Assembly: GCF_029870955.1 (NCBI RefSeq)
Contig: NZ_PGFQ01000002.1
Span: 124,001-188,000, forward strand
Length of the DNA: 64,000 nucleotides
DNA from: Sulfitobacter faviae
GTDB taxonomy: Bacteria > Pseudomonadota > Alphaproteobacteria > Rhodobacterales > Rhodobacteraceae
Direction of reading: 5' to 3'
A program made the position numbers and the translations under genes. Below the pieces are notes generated by a model. That model was not told the origin of the DNA, did no database searches, and was given only the letters and a program-made list of their open reading frames with translations. Shown one piece after another: positions 9,307 to 18,595 of the stretch; position 1 is the first letter of the stretch, and each line of letters starts with the position of its first letter.

Positions 9307-10330
9307 CAGCAAGACGGTGCATGTGATCTCGGCCCATGCCGAGGGTGAGGTGGGCGATGTGATCGTGGGTGGTGTCACCCCGCCGCCGGGTGAGACGCTG
9401 TGGGAGCAGAGCCGCTGGATCGCGCGGGATGAGACCCTGCGCAACTTCGTGTTGAACGAGCCGCGCGGCGGGGTGTTTCGTCATGTGAACCTGCTGGTCC
9501 CGCCGAAAGACCCCCGCGCCGATGCGGCCTTCATCATCATGGAGCCGGAGGACACGCCGCCGATGTCTGGTTCCAATTCGATCTGCGTCTCGACCGTGCT
9601 GCTCGACGGGGGCATCCTGCCGATGACGGAGCCTGTGACGGAGCTAACCCTCGAAGCGCCGGGCGGGCTGGTGAAGGTCCGCGCCGAATGTCGCAATGGC
9701 AAGGCGGAGCGTATTTTCGTACAGAACCTGCCAAGCTTCGCGGCGCGTCTGGATGTGCCGCTTGAGGTCGAAGGGCTGGGCACGCTCACTGTCGATACCG
9801 CCTATGGCGGCGACAGTTTCGTCGTCGTCGATGCCGCCGCCATGGGGTTTTCGCTAGAGGCCCATGAGGCCCATGACATCGCGCGGCTTGGCGTGCGGAT
9901 CACCGATGCGGCCAATGCGGCGATGCGGTTCGACCACCCTGAGAACCCCGATTGGCAGCATTTCTCTTTCTGCCTGTTCGCCGGTCCAGTCACCCGCGAT
10001 GAGACCGGCCTGCGCGCCGGGGCGGCGGTGGCGATCCAGCCGGGCAAGGTGGACCGTTCGCCCACTGGCACCGCCCTTTGCGCGCGGATGGCCCTGCTGC
10101 ACGCGCGGGGGGAAATGGGACTGGAGGACAGCCTGACCACCGTGTCGCTGATCGGGTCGACCTTCACGGGGCGCATCTTGGGCGAGACGCGGGTGGGCGA
10201 ACATACGGCCATCCAGCCAGAACTGTCGGGCCGGGGCTGGGTCACGGGCATCCACCAACATATGCTCGACCCCGATGACCCTTGGCCGGGCGGCTACCGC
10301 TTGTCCGACACATGGGGTGCGCGCGGCTAG
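9299..10330 (+). CDS. Proline racemase family protein with Ser/Thr at both catalytic positions, likely trans-3-hydroxy-L-proline dehydratase
   Basis: A 343-residue paralogue of the epimerase at 6592. The first catalytic Cys is Ser90 ([11 protein letters not shown]) and the second is Thr256 ([15 protein letters not shown]). Replacement of the second Cys by Thr is the known mark of trans-3-hydroxy-L-proline dehydratases, which eliminate water instead of racemising. The added Cys-to-Ser change leaves no catalytic cysteine at either site. Pairing with aconitase X, and with the imine reductase gene at 1-582, supports a 3-hydroxyproline role. The exact reaction is inference. The start overlaps the aconitase X end. 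Confidence 0.82.
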   Translation: MRSSKTVHVISAHAEGEVGDVIVGGVTPPPGETLWEQSRWIARDETLRNFVLNEPRGGVFRHVNLLVPPKDPRADAAFIIMEPEDTPPMSGSNSICVSTVLLDGGILPMTEPVTELTLEAPGGLVKVRAECRNGKAERIFVQNLPSFAARLDVPLEVEGLGTLTVDTAYGGDSFVVVDAAAMGFSLEAHEAHDIARLGVRITDAANAAMRFDHPENPDWQHFSFCLFAGPVTRDETGLRAGAAVAIQPGKVDRSPTGTALCARMALLHARGEMGLEDSLTTVSLIGSTFTGRILGETRVGEHTAIQPELSGRGWVTGIHQHMLDPDDPWPGGYRLSDTWGARG

Positions 10331-10393
10331 GCGCGCCTTTTGCCACGTTGAACCCCGCCGCCCGGGGCAGCCCCGGGGCCAATCTTTACAACC

Positions 10394-10412
10394 TCGCGCC
10401 GCCTCGGCGCGA
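10394..10412 (+). promoter_or_regulatory. Hairpin in the 10331-10518 gap
   Basis: TCGCGCCG, loop CCT, CGGCGCGA: an 8-bp stem without a T run. The gap also has an imperfect CCCGGGG/CCCCGGG stem near 10360 and a short repeat TGATT-N7-AATCA at 10470-10486 that may be a promoter-proximal operator for the peptide transporter. These assignments are weak. Confidence 0.35.
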
Positions 10413-10518
10413 AGCCGCCGTGTTTGGCTGACGCGAGGCAACGTCTTGCATGTGCTCTTCGTTTTCGATTGATTACTTTTCAATCAGAACACGAACTTTC
10501 AAACAACGGAGAGTCACC

Positions 10519-12135
10519 ATGAAGCTACGCACCACACTCGCATCCTCCGCATTGGCGCTAAGCCTTGCCTTTCAGGCCCATGCCGCCGATGTGCCCGAGG
10601 GCGTGAATCTTGCCGAAGATCAGACCTATACCTTCTGGCTGCTCGACGCGATCAAGTCGATGGACCCGCAGATCAACACCGACGTCGAAGGCTCGGACGT
10701 GCTGCGCAACCTTTTCGAGGGGCTCTACAACGAAGATGGCAACGGTGAGCTGGTCCCCGGTGTGGCGCTCGACCACGAAGTTTCGGAAGACGGCAAGACC
10801 TATACGTTCAACCTGCGCGACGACGCCAAGTGGTCCAACGGGGAGCCGGTCACGGCGAATGACTTCGTCTATTCATGGCGCCGTCTGGCCGACCCGGCGA
10901 CCGCCTCGGAATACGCCTGGTACATGGAGTTGATGCAGGTCGAGAATGCGCCCGAGATCATCGCCGGGGACAAGTCCCCTGATGAGCTGGGCATCCGCGC
11001 CATCGACGACCACACGCTTGAGGTCAAGATCACCACGCCGCTGCCCTATTTCCCGCAGATGCTGGTGCACGGCTCGACCTTCCCCGTGCTGCAAAGCGTG
11101 GTTGAGGAACATGGCGACGACTGGACCGATGCGGGCACGCTTGTCGGAAACGGCGCCTATACGCTGGTCGAGCACCAGCTGGGCGAGCGTGTCGTGATGG
11201 AAAAGAACGACACCTATTGGGACGCCGAGAACGTGGTGATGGAAGAGATCATCGCGCTGACGATCAACGACGTGAACCAAGCCCTGACCCGCTATCTGGC
11301 CGGTGAGCTGGACCGCGTGGACATCCCCGCCGGTCAGTATCCCCGTCTGAAAAAAGAGTATCCCGAACAGGCGGTCTCCACCCCCTATAACTGCTCCTAC
11401 ATCTACATGCTGAACGTGGGTGAGAAGGGGCCGGAGGCGTTGAAAAACGTCAATGTGCGCAGGGCGTTGGCCTATGCCATCGACCGCGACATCATCGTCG
11501 ACCGCATCCTGCAGGGCGGCCAGAAGCCTTCGTACAACTGGACCCACTGGGCGATTGCCGATTTCGAGCGTCCCGAACTGGACTGGGCCGATAACATGGA
11601 TCAGGCGCAGCGTGTGGAGAAGGCCAAGGAACTGCTGGCCGAGGCGGGCTACGGCCCCGACAACCCGCTGGATCTGACATTGCAGTACAACACCTCGGAA
11701 GATCACAAGAAGATCGCCATCGCCGCGTCGCAAATGCTCAAGCAGATCGGTGTGAACCTCACGCTCGACAACTATGAGTGGAAGGTCCACACCGACCGGA
11801 TGCAGAACCAAGACTACGACATGGCGCGTTACGCTTGGTGCGGTGACTACAACGAGGCGTCGACCTATCTCGACCTGCTGACCTCCTATTCGGGCCATAA
11901 CAACGGCGAGTTTTATAACGACGCCTATGACACGCTCATGAAGGACAGCAAGACCGCCGAGGATCCGCAGCCGCTTTATCAAGAAGCGGAGAAGATCTTG
12001 GCCGAGGAAATGCCGATCATCCCGATCTACCATTACGCGAACGTCGACATGATCGCGGAAGACATCGAAGGTCTGCCCGAGAACAACGTGAACAACACTT
12101 GGTACGGCAAAGACCTCTACCGTACCGCAGAGTAA
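10519..12135 (+). CDS. oppA: Peptide ABC transporter substrate-binding protein (OppA/DppA family)
   Basis: A 538-residue family 5 solute-binding protein. The signal peptide covers residues 1-25, ending AFQAHA. Mature-protein hallmarks are SMDPQINTDVEGSDVLRNLF, then FNLRDDAKWSNGEPVTANDF and NVRRALAYAIDRDIIV. ATG 10519 follows ACGGAGAG; the frame is open upstream, but only this start gives a signal peptide. It heads oppBCDF. Lying directly after 3-hydroxyproline genes, it may bring in proline- or hydroxyproline-containing peptides (inference). Confidence 0.9.
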   Translation: MKLRTTLASSALALSLAFQAHAADVPEGVNLAEDQTYTFWLLDAIKSMDPQINTDVEGSDVLRNLFEGLYNEDGNGELVPGVALDHEVSEDGKTYTFNLRDDAKWSNGEPVTANDFVYSWRRLADPATASEYAWYMELMQVENAPEIIAGDKSPDELGIRAIDDHTLEVKITTPLPYFPQMLVHGSTFPVLQSVVEEHGDDWTDAGTLVGNGAYTLVEHQLGERVVMEKNDTYWDAENVVMEEIIALTINDVNQALTRYLAGELDRVDIPAGQYPRLKKEYPEQAVSTPYNCSYIYMLNVGEKGPEALKNVNVRRALAYAIDRDIIVDRILQGGQKPSYNWTHWAIADFERPELDWADNMDQAQRVEKAKELLAEAGYGPDNPLDLTLQYNTSEDHKKIAIAASQMLKQIGVNLTLDNYEWKVHTDRMQNQDYDMARYAWCGDYNEASTYLDLLTSYSGHNNGEFYNDAYDTLMKDSKTAEDPQPLYQEAEKILAEEMPIIPIYHYANVDMIAEDIEGLPENNVNNTWYGKDLYRTAE

Positions 12136-12147
12136 CCTCTCGACATT

Positions 12148-12181
12148 CGGGCAGCCCGGCGGTTATGGCACGGGCTGCCCG
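12148..12181 (+). promoter_or_regulatory. Strong hairpin between oppA and oppB
   Basis: CGGGCAGCCCG, a 12-nt loop, CGGGCTGCCCG: a perfect 11-bp stem followed by ATTCTATTCT. It is probably a partial terminator or message-stabilising element that lowers permease expression relative to the binding protein. Confidence 0.65.
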
Positions 12182-12228
12182 ATTCTATTCTACACCCCCA
12201 CAAACCCCGTATTCGGAGCGCGCGCCTC

Positions 12229-13146
12229 TTGCTCAGTTACATCCTCAAGCGCCTTGCCATCGCTATTCCGACGCTTCTGGTTTTGATCGTCATCTCTTTC
12301 CTGCTGATGCATTCCGCCCCCGGTGGCCCCTTCACCTCCGAGCGCGAGTTGCCGCCGCAGGTGCTGGCGAACCTCAATGCGAAATACGGGCTGGACGATC
12401 CCCTTTGGAAGCAGATCACCTCCTACGTCTGGGGCATCGTGACCGAGTTCGATTTCGGGCCGAGCTTCGTCTACAAGGACCGTTCGGTGAACGAGATCAT
12501 CGCCCAAGGTTTCCCGATCACGCTGACGTACGGCCTTTTGTCCTTCGCCGTGGCGGTCATCGTCGGTGTGAGCCTCGGCGTCGCCGCCGCCGTGCGGCAC
12601 AACTCGGCGCTGGACTATGCCGCCGTCGGCGTCTCCATCGGGGCGCAGGTGCTGCCGAACTTCGTCATGGCGCCGATTCTCGTGCTGGTCTTCACGCTCT
12701 GGCTCGGCTGGCTGCCGGGCGGCGGATGGCAGGGGCCGGAATACTGGATCATGCCGGTGATCGCGCTCTCGACCTCCTTCATGGCCTCAATCGCGCGGAT
12801 CACCCGCTCGTCCATGCTCGAGGTGCTGACCTCGAACCACATCCGCACCGCCCGCGCCAAGGGCCTGCCCGAGCGCCGGGTGATCCTGCGCCACGCGCTA
12901 AAACCCGCGATGCTGCCGGTGATTTCCTACCTCGGGCCCGCCTTCGTGGCGATGATCACCGGCTCCGTGGTGGTCGACATCTATTTCTCCACCGGCGGCA
13001 TCGGCAAAGCCTTCGTCGATTCGGCGCTGAACCGTGACTACGCGGTGATGATGGGGGTGACGATCCTCGTCGGTGCGCTGACCATCTTCTTCAACCTCGT
13101 GGTCGACATCCTTTACGGGTGGATCGACCCCAAGATCCGGTACTGA
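12229..13146 (+). CDS. oppB: Peptide ABC transporter permease (OppB/DppB family)
   Basis: A 305-residue inner-membrane permease. It starts with the OppB-typical MLSYILKRLAIAIPTLLVL and contains LMHSAPGGPF. The ATPase-contact region is RAKGLPERRVILRHALKPA, and the C-terminus is WIDPKIRY. The start is TTG at 12229; no ATG fits the family N-terminus. It follows a strong hairpin after oppA and sits 2 bases before oppC. Confidence 0.92.
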   Translation: MLSYILKRLAIAIPTLLVLIVISFLLMHSAPGGPFTSERELPPQVLANLNAKYGLDDPLWKQITSYVWGIVTEFDFGPSFVYKDRSVNEIIAQGFPITLTYGLLSFAVAVIVGVSLGVAAAVRHNSALDYAAVGVSIGAQVLPNFVMAPILVLVFTLWLGWLPGGGWQGPEYWIMPVIALSTSFMASIARITRSSMLEVLTSNHIRTARAKGLPERRVILRHALKPAMLPVISYLGPAFVAMITGSVVVDIYFSTGGIGKAFVDSALNRDYAVMMGVTILVGALTIFFNLVVDILYGWIDPKIRY

Positions 13147-13147
13147 C

Positions 13148-14062
13148 ATGGTGATGACATCCGAACAACGGGTCGAGACCAGCGAGATCGCCGCCAAGGG
13201 CCGCTCCCCCTGGGCTGACGCGCGGCGGCGGTTCTTCCGCAACAAGGCGGCGCTGATGGGGCTGGTGATCCTCGGCTTCGTCGTGGCCTTCGCGCTCTTC
13301 GGCAACAGCCTCGCACAATGGTCGAACGAGGAGCTCGACTACAACGTCATGGGCCAGATTGTCGAACTGGGCGGCCCGTCGATCGAGAGCGGCCATTACT
13401 TCGGCACCGACGATCTGGGCCGTGACCTCTTTGCACGCACCGTGCAGGGCACCCAGATCAGCCTCGCCGTGGGCCTCGTCGGTGCGCTGATCGCCTGTAT
13501 CGTCGGCACGCTCTACGGCGCGGTGGCGGGCTATTTCGGCGGGCGCACCGACAGCATCATGATGCGGCTTGTCGATATCTTCATGGCCGTGCCTTACATG
13601 TTCGTGCTGATCCTGCTCTTGGTCATGTACGGCCGCTCGATCACCATCCTCTTTGCCGGTGTCGGCCTGATCTCATGGATGGAGATGGCCCGCATCGTGC
13701 GCGGCCAGACCCTGACCATCAAGGGCCGCGAATTTGTCGAGGCGGCCCGCGCCACCGGCGTTTCCGCCCCGGTCATCATCCTGCGCCATATCGTGCCCAA
13801 TCTACTGGGGGTGATCGCCGTCTATGCCACGCTGCTGGTCCCGCTGATGATTCTGACCGAGAGCTTCATCTCTTTCCTCGGCCTTGGCGTGCAGGAGCCG
13901 CTGACCTCCCTCGGGGCGCTGATCTCCGAAGGCGCGGGCACCATCGCCTATGGCACCACCTGGCAGTTGGGCTTCCCGCTGCTGTTCTTCTGTCTCACGC
14001 TCTTCGGCCTGTTCTTCATCGGCGACGGGCTTCGTGACGCGCTCGACCCCAAGGATCGCTGA
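13148..14062 (+). CDS. oppC: Peptide ABC transporter permease (OppC/DppC family)
   Basis: A 304-residue permease. The N-terminus has the OppC_N pattern WADARRRFFRNKAALMGL. The periplasmic motif GTDDLGRDLFARTVQGTQIS and the loop EAARATGVSAPVIILRHIVP are conserved in the family. The end is GDGLRDALDPKDR. The stop overlaps the oppD start by one base (TGATG at 14060-14064), so the genes are translationally coupled. Confidence 0.92.
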   Translation: MVMTSEQRVETSEIAAKGRSPWADARRRFFRNKAALMGLVILGFVVAFALFGNSLAQWSNEELDYNVMGQIVELGGPSIESGHYFGTDDLGRDLFARTVQGTQISLAVGLVGALIACIVGTLYGAVAGYFGGRTDSIMMRLVDIFMAVPYMFVLILLLVMYGRSITILFAGVGLISWMEMARIVRGQTLTIKGREFVEAARATGVSAPVIILRHIVPNLLGVIAVYATLLVPLMILTESFISFLGLGVQEPLTSLGALISEGAGTIAYGTTWQLGFPLLFFCLTLFGLFFIGDGLRDALDPKDR

Positions 14063-15030
14063 TGTCTCTGCTGGAAATCGACAAGCTCAACGTCACCTTC
14101 GAGGGCGACGACGGCCCCGTTCACGCGGTCAACGACCTGTCGCTCTCGATCGACCGGGGCGAGACCCTCGGCATCGTCGGCGAAAGCGGCTCGGGCAAGT
14201 CGCAGACCGCCTTTTCGATCATGGGCCTTCTGGCGCCGAACGGCCGCACCGGCGGGTCGATCCGCTTCGACGGGCAGGAGATTCTCGGCGCCAAGCCCAA
14301 GGTGCTGAACAAGATCCGGGCCGAGCGGATCGCGATGATCTTCCAAGACCCGATGACCTCGCTCAATCCCTACATGCGGATTTCCGAGCAGATGGCCGAG
14401 GTGCTGACCCTGCACCAAGGGCTGTCCAAGCGCGACGCACTGGCGGAATCGGTGCGGATGCTGGACGCGGTGAAAATCCCGGCGGCCAAGGAGCGTATCC
14501 GCCTCTTCCCGCATGAATTCTCTGGTGGCATGCGCCAGCGTGTGATGATCGCCATGTCGCTGCTCTGCAAACCGGACCTGTTGATTGCGGACGAACCGAC
14601 CACCGCGCTCGACGTTACCGTGCAGGCGCAGATCATGGACCTCTTGGGCGATCTACAAAAGGATTTCGGCATGGCCACGATCCTCATCACCCATGACCTC
14701 GGCGTCGTGGCGGGCTTCTGCGAGCGGGTGCTGGTCATGTACGGCGGCCGCGTGATGGAGCAAGGCCCGACCGAGCCGCTTTTTGCCGAACCCACGCATC
14801 CCTACACCCGCGGTCTTCTAGCCGCCGTGCCGCGCGTTGACGACGAGGACGCCACCATGAAGGCGATCCCCGGCAACCCGCCCAACATGGCCGCCCCGCC
14901 CGAAGGCTGCCCGTTCCGTCCGCGCTGCGATTACGCCGGCGACGATTGCCGCGTGATGCCGCCCTTGGCCCCCTTCGACGGCGCGCGCGCTCGCGCCTGC
15001 CACCGTCCCATTGCGGAGGTCACCTCATGA
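14062..15030 (+). CDS. oppD: Peptide ABC transporter ATP-binding protein (OppD/DppD family)
   Basis: A 322-residue ATPase. Walker A is GESGSGKSQ (residues 40-48), the signature is FSGGMRQRVMIAMSL, and Walker B is LLIADEPTTALD. The C-terminal oligopeptide-transport extension carries CPFRPRCDYAGDDC, whose cysteines are conserved in OppD/DppD proteins. The stop overlaps the next gene's ATG (ATGA at 15027). Confidence 0.93.
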   Translation: MSLLEIDKLNVTFEGDDGPVHAVNDLSLSIDRGETLGIVGESGSGKSQTAFSIMGLLAPNGRTGGSIRFDGQEILGAKPKVLNKIRAERIAMIFQDPMTSLNPYMRISEQMAEVLTLHQGLSKRDALAESVRMLDAVKIPAAKERIRLFPHEFSGGMRQRVMIAMSLLCKPDLLIADEPTTALDVTVQAQIMDLLGDLQKDFGMATILITHDLGVVAGFCERVLVMYGGRVMEQGPTEPLFAEPTHPYTRGLLAAVPRVDDEDATMKAIPGNPPNMAAPPEGCPFRPRCDYAGDDCRVMPPLAPFDGARARACHRPIAEVTS

Positions 15031-16030
15031 GCCCGCTGCTTTCCGTCCGCGACCTGCACGTCAAATTCCCGATCACCCGCGCCGGCGACATGCCTTGGAC
15101 CAAGCCGCGCATCCTGCATGCGGTCAACGGGGTGAGCTTCGATCTGGAACCCGGCAAGACCCTCGGTGTCGTGGGCGAATCCGGCTGCGGCAAATCCACC
15201 CTCGCGCGCGGGCTGATCCAAATGGTCCCGTCCGAGGGGCAGGTCATGTGGCAGGGTGAGACCGATCTACTGTCGCTCAGCCCCGCCGGATGAAACCCTA
15301 CCGGTCCGAGATCCAGATGGTGTTTCAGGACCCGCTCGCCTCACTCAACCCGCGTATGACGCTGGGGCAGATCATCGCCGAGCCGCTGAAGACCCACCGC
15401 CCCGACGTGCCCGCCCGCGAGCGCCGCGCCCGGGTGGCGCAGATGATGGAGCGCGTGGGCCTGCTGCCGCAGATGATCAACCGCTACCCCCATGAATTCT
15501 CCGGCGGCCAGTGCCAGCGCATCGGCATCGCCCGTGCGCTGATCGTGGAACCCAAGCTCCTGATCTGCGACGAGCCGGTTTCGGCGCTCGACGTCTCGAT
15601 TCAGGCGCAGGTGATCGAGCTTCTCAAAGAGTTGCAGCGCGATCTGGGGCTCGCGATGATCTTCATCGCCCATGACCTCAGCGTGGTAAAGAACATCTCG
15701 GACGAGGTCATGGTGCTCTATCTGGGCCGCGTGATGGAGAAGGCGCCGAAGGCGCAGCTCTACGACGATCCGCAGCATCCCTACACGCAGGCGCTGCTTT
15801 CCGCCGTACCGATCCCGGACCCAATCGCCGAGCGCGCCAAGCAGATCGTGCCGATGAGCGGCGACATGCCCTCGCCGATGAACCCGCCCTCGGGCTGTGT
15901 CTTCCGTGGCCGCTGCCCGCGGGCGCAGGCCGATTGCGCGCAGGTGGTGCCGCAACCGGGCGAGTCGCTGCATCAGGTCGCTTGCATTCACCCCGGCCCG
16001 CTGCAAGCCAGCGAGACCGCAGCGCAGTAA
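15027..16030 (+). CDS. oppF: Peptide ABC transporter ATP-binding protein (OppF/DppF family, frameshifted)
   Basis: Second ATPase of the peptide transporter, about 334 residues. Walker A is GESGCGKST, the signature FSGGQCQRIGIARAL, Walker B LLICDEPVSALD, and the C-terminal Cys-rich extension CVFRGRCPRAQADC. The frame is broken at 15289-15290, where GCCGGATG lacks a base. Adding one G joins LLSLSPAG to MKPYRSEIQMVFQDP, which is the continuous sequence expected in the family. Confidence 0.9.
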
Positions 16031-16122
16031 GTCTGCGGGCGGTACCGGAATGAAAACTCCAGAATAATCAACCCCTCAGGGGCGGCGTGCGTTCGCCGCT
16101 GCCTCGCCCTATCCGCGAAAAA

Positions 16123-16158
16123 TGATATACGTCTATCAAAAATGATTGACGTATATCA
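16123..16158. promoter_or_regulatory. Tandem LacI-type operators
   Basis: Two near-identical 16-bp imperfect palindromes, TGATATACGTCTATCA (16123-16138) and TGATTGACGTATATCA (16143-16158), with centres 20 bp apart. Both have TGAT and ATCA ends around a central ACGT, typical of LacI/GalR operators. They sit 65-100 bp before the LacI-family gene, so autoregulation and control of the xylose operon is likely. Confidence 0.75.
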
Positions 16159-16223
16159 AAATTTCCCCCTAGATAGGCCCCGAGATGCGCAGGCTGGGAG
16201 GGCCAGCGCGCGGGGGAGGGGCC

Positions 16224-17285
16224 ATGACAAGTCCGACGTTAAGCGATGTCGCACGCGCTGCCGGGGTGAGCTATGCCACCGCGGACCGGGTGATCAACAA
16301 CCGCGGCAACGTGGCGGAAAAGTCCATCGCCAAGGTGCGCGAAGCGGTCGCGTCGCTTGGCTATGTGCGCAATGTCGCGGCGGCGAACCTGTCACGCGGG
16401 CGGGTCTACCGGCTCGCTTTCCTGATCCCCCGCGGCTCCAACGCCTTTTTCAACCGCATCCGCCAGCACATCGAACATACCGCCGCCCATCAGGCCACCG
16501 AACGCGTCACCGCCGAGGTGATCGAGGTCGCGGCCTTCGCCGTCGAAGGGCTGCAAGACAGCATTTCGGACCTGCTGGAACGGGATTTCGACGGTGTCGC
16601 CATCGTCGGTTTGCAAAGCGCGGCGCTTGAGGCTCCTTTGGCCGCCCTGCGGGATAAGGGGGTGGCCGTGGTGGGCCTCGTCTCCGACCTGCCGCAGGCC
16701 GCCCGCGCCGCCTATATCGGGATCGACAACATCGCCGCCGGGCGCACCGCGGGGCGCATGGTGGGGCTTGCCCATGGCGGGCAGGGCGGGCGGGTGCAGA
16801 CCTTTGCAGGCTCGCTGGACGCGCGCGACCACGCAGAGCGTCTGACCGGCTTTCGCGAAGTGTTGCAGGCCGATTTCCCGCAGGTTGAATTGCTGGATCC
16901 GATCATGACGAAGGACGACGCGCAGGTGCTGAACGCGCAGACGCGTCAGGCGCTCGGCCAGACGGAGCTGACAGCACTTTACAACGTGGGCGCGGGCAAC
17001 AGCGGGTTGATCGCCGCCCTGCAAGAGGAGCGGGGCACAAGGCCCTTCTGCGTGGTGCATGAACTGGTCGCGCATTCGCGTCAGGCGCTGCTTGAGCGGC
17101 ATATCGATCTGGTGATCGATCAGCGCCCGGATGTCGAGATCAACCGCGCCTTCACCGTCTTGCGTGCGCTGATCGACCAAAAGGAATTGCCGCCGATGCC
17201 GGACCTCGTGCCGACGATTTATGTGCGGGACAATCTGCCCGCCGACACATTGACCGATAAGATGAAGGCCAAGATAGATGACTGA
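16224..17285 (+). CDS. LacI-family transcriptional regulator of the xylose cluster
   Basis: A 353-residue repressor. The N-terminal LacI HTH is [20 protein letters not shown] (about residues 5-24), with the hinge region following. The rest is a periplasmic-binding-protein-like sugar sensor with [20 protein letters not shown] 16224 is preferred over 16185 because it follows GGGGGAGGGG and puts the HTH at the extreme N-terminus. The stop overlaps the xylA start by 8 bases, so the regulator is the first gene of the operon it probably controls. Confidence 0.88.
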   Translation: MTSPTLSDVARAAGVSYATADRVINNRGNVAEKSIAKVREAVASLGYVRNVAAANLSRGRVYRLAFLIPRGSNAFFNRIRQHIEHTAAHQATERVTAEVIEVAAFAVEGLQDSISDLLERDFDGVAIVGLQSAALEAPLAALRDKGVAVVGLVSDLPQAARAAYIGIDNIAAGRTAGRMVGLAHGGQGGRVQTFAGSLDARDHAERLTGFREVLQADFPQVELLDPIMTKDDAQVLNAQTRQALGQTELTALYNVGAGNSGLIAALQEERGTRPFCVVHELVAHSRQALLERHIDLVIDQRPDVEINRAFTVLRALIDQKELPPMPDLVPTIYVRDNLPADTLTDKMKAKIDD

Positions 17286-18573
17286 TTTCTTTAAAGATAT
17301 AAAGCCCCTCACCTATGACCCCGAGGGGGCCGATCTGGCCTTTCGCCACTACAATCCCGACGAGATCGCCATGGGCAAACGGATGGAGGATCACCTGCGT
17401 TTCGCCGTGGCCTATTGGCATTCCTTCGCATGGCCGGGCGGCGATCCCTTTGGCGGGCAGACCTTCGATCGCCCGTGGTTCGGTGACACGATGGATTTGG
17501 CAAAGCTCAAGGCCGATGTGGCCTTTGAGATGTTCGATCTGCTGAACGCGCCCTTCTTCTGCTGGCACGATGCCGACATCCGCCCCGAGGGGGACACATT
17601 CGCCGAAAGCCTGCGCAATTTCGAAGAGATCATTGATTATCTCGGCACCAAGATGGAAGGCTCCAAAACCAAGCTGCTTTGGGGCACGGCGAACCTCTTT
17701 GGTCACCGGCGCTTCATGTCGGGCGCGGCCACCAATCCCGACCCTGAGATTTTCGCCTGGTCCGCCGCCACGGTCAAAGCCTGCATGGATGCGACCCATA
17801 AGCTGGGCGGTCAGAACTACGTCCTCTGGGGCGGGCGCGAAGGTTATGAGACCCTGCTTAACACCGACCTGAAGCGCGAACGCCAGCAGGCCGGGCGCTT
17901 CTTGCAGATGGCGGTGGAGTACAAACACAAGATCGGTTTCGAAGGCGCCATTCTGGTGGAGCCCAAGCCGCAGGAGCCGACCAAACATCAGTATGATTTC
18001 GACGTGGCTACGGTCTATGGTTTCCTCAAGGAGTTTGGGCTGGAGAACGAAGTTCAGATGAACATCGAACAGGGCCATGCGATCCTTGCAGGCCATTCGT
18101 TCGAACATGAGCTGGCGCTCGCCGCGTCCTTGGGGATTTTCGGCTCAATCGACATGAACCGCAACGACTATCAATCGGGCTGGGACACGGATCAATTCCC
18201 CAACAACGTGCCCGAAGTGGCGCTGGCCTATTACGAGGTGCTGAAGGCGGGCGGTTTCACCACCGGCGGCACCAATTTCGACGCCAAGCTGCGGCGGCAA
18301 TCGCTCGATCCGGTCGATCTGGTCGCGGCCCATGCGGGCGCGATGGATGTCTGCGCGCGGGGCTTCAAAGCCGCCGCCGCCATGCTGGAGGATGGCACGA
18401 TTGAGGCCATGCGCGCCGAGCGCTACGCGGGGTGGGAGACGCCCAAGGCCAAGGCGATGCTGGAGGGGGATCTGGCCTCAATCGCTGCGCAGGTCGTCCA
18501 AGACGGCATTAACCCGCAGCCCCGCTCGGGCCGGCAGGAAATTCTGGAGAACATCGTGAACCGGTTCGTTTGA
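17278..18573 (+). CDS. xylA: Xylose isomerase
   Basis: A 431-residue xylose isomerase that converts D-xylose to D-xylulose in the cytoplasm. Conserved elements are [17 protein letters not shown], the catalytic-His region [13 protein letters not shown], the metal-ligand segment [17 protein letters not shown] and [19 protein letters not shown]. Length is normal for the long (class II) xylose isomerases. Its start overlaps the LacI gene, and an ABC importer and xylulokinase follow. Confidence 0.96.
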   Translation: MTDFFKDIKPLTYDPEGADLAFRHYNPDEIAMGKRMEDHLRFAVAYWHSFAWPGGDPFGGQTFDRPWFGDTMDLAKLKADVAFEMFDLLNAPFFCWHDADIRPEGDTFAESLRNFEEIIDYLGTKMEGSKTKLLWGTANLFGHRRFMSGAATNPDPEIFAWSAATVKACMDATHKLGGQNYVLWGGREGYETLLNTDLKRERQQAGRFLQMAVEYKHKIGFEGAILVEPKPQEPTKHQYDFDVATVYGFLKEFGLENEVQMNIEQGHAILAGHSFEHELALAASLGIFGSIDMNRNDYQSGWDTDQFPNNVPEVALAYYEVLKAGGFTTGGTNFDAKLRRQSLDPVDLVAAHAGAMDVCARGFKAAAAMLEDGTIEAMRAERYAGWETPKAKAMLEGDLASIAAQVVQDGINPQPRSGRQEILENIVNRFV

Positions 18574-18595
18574 GCCGGGGAAAGGGAGGAACATT

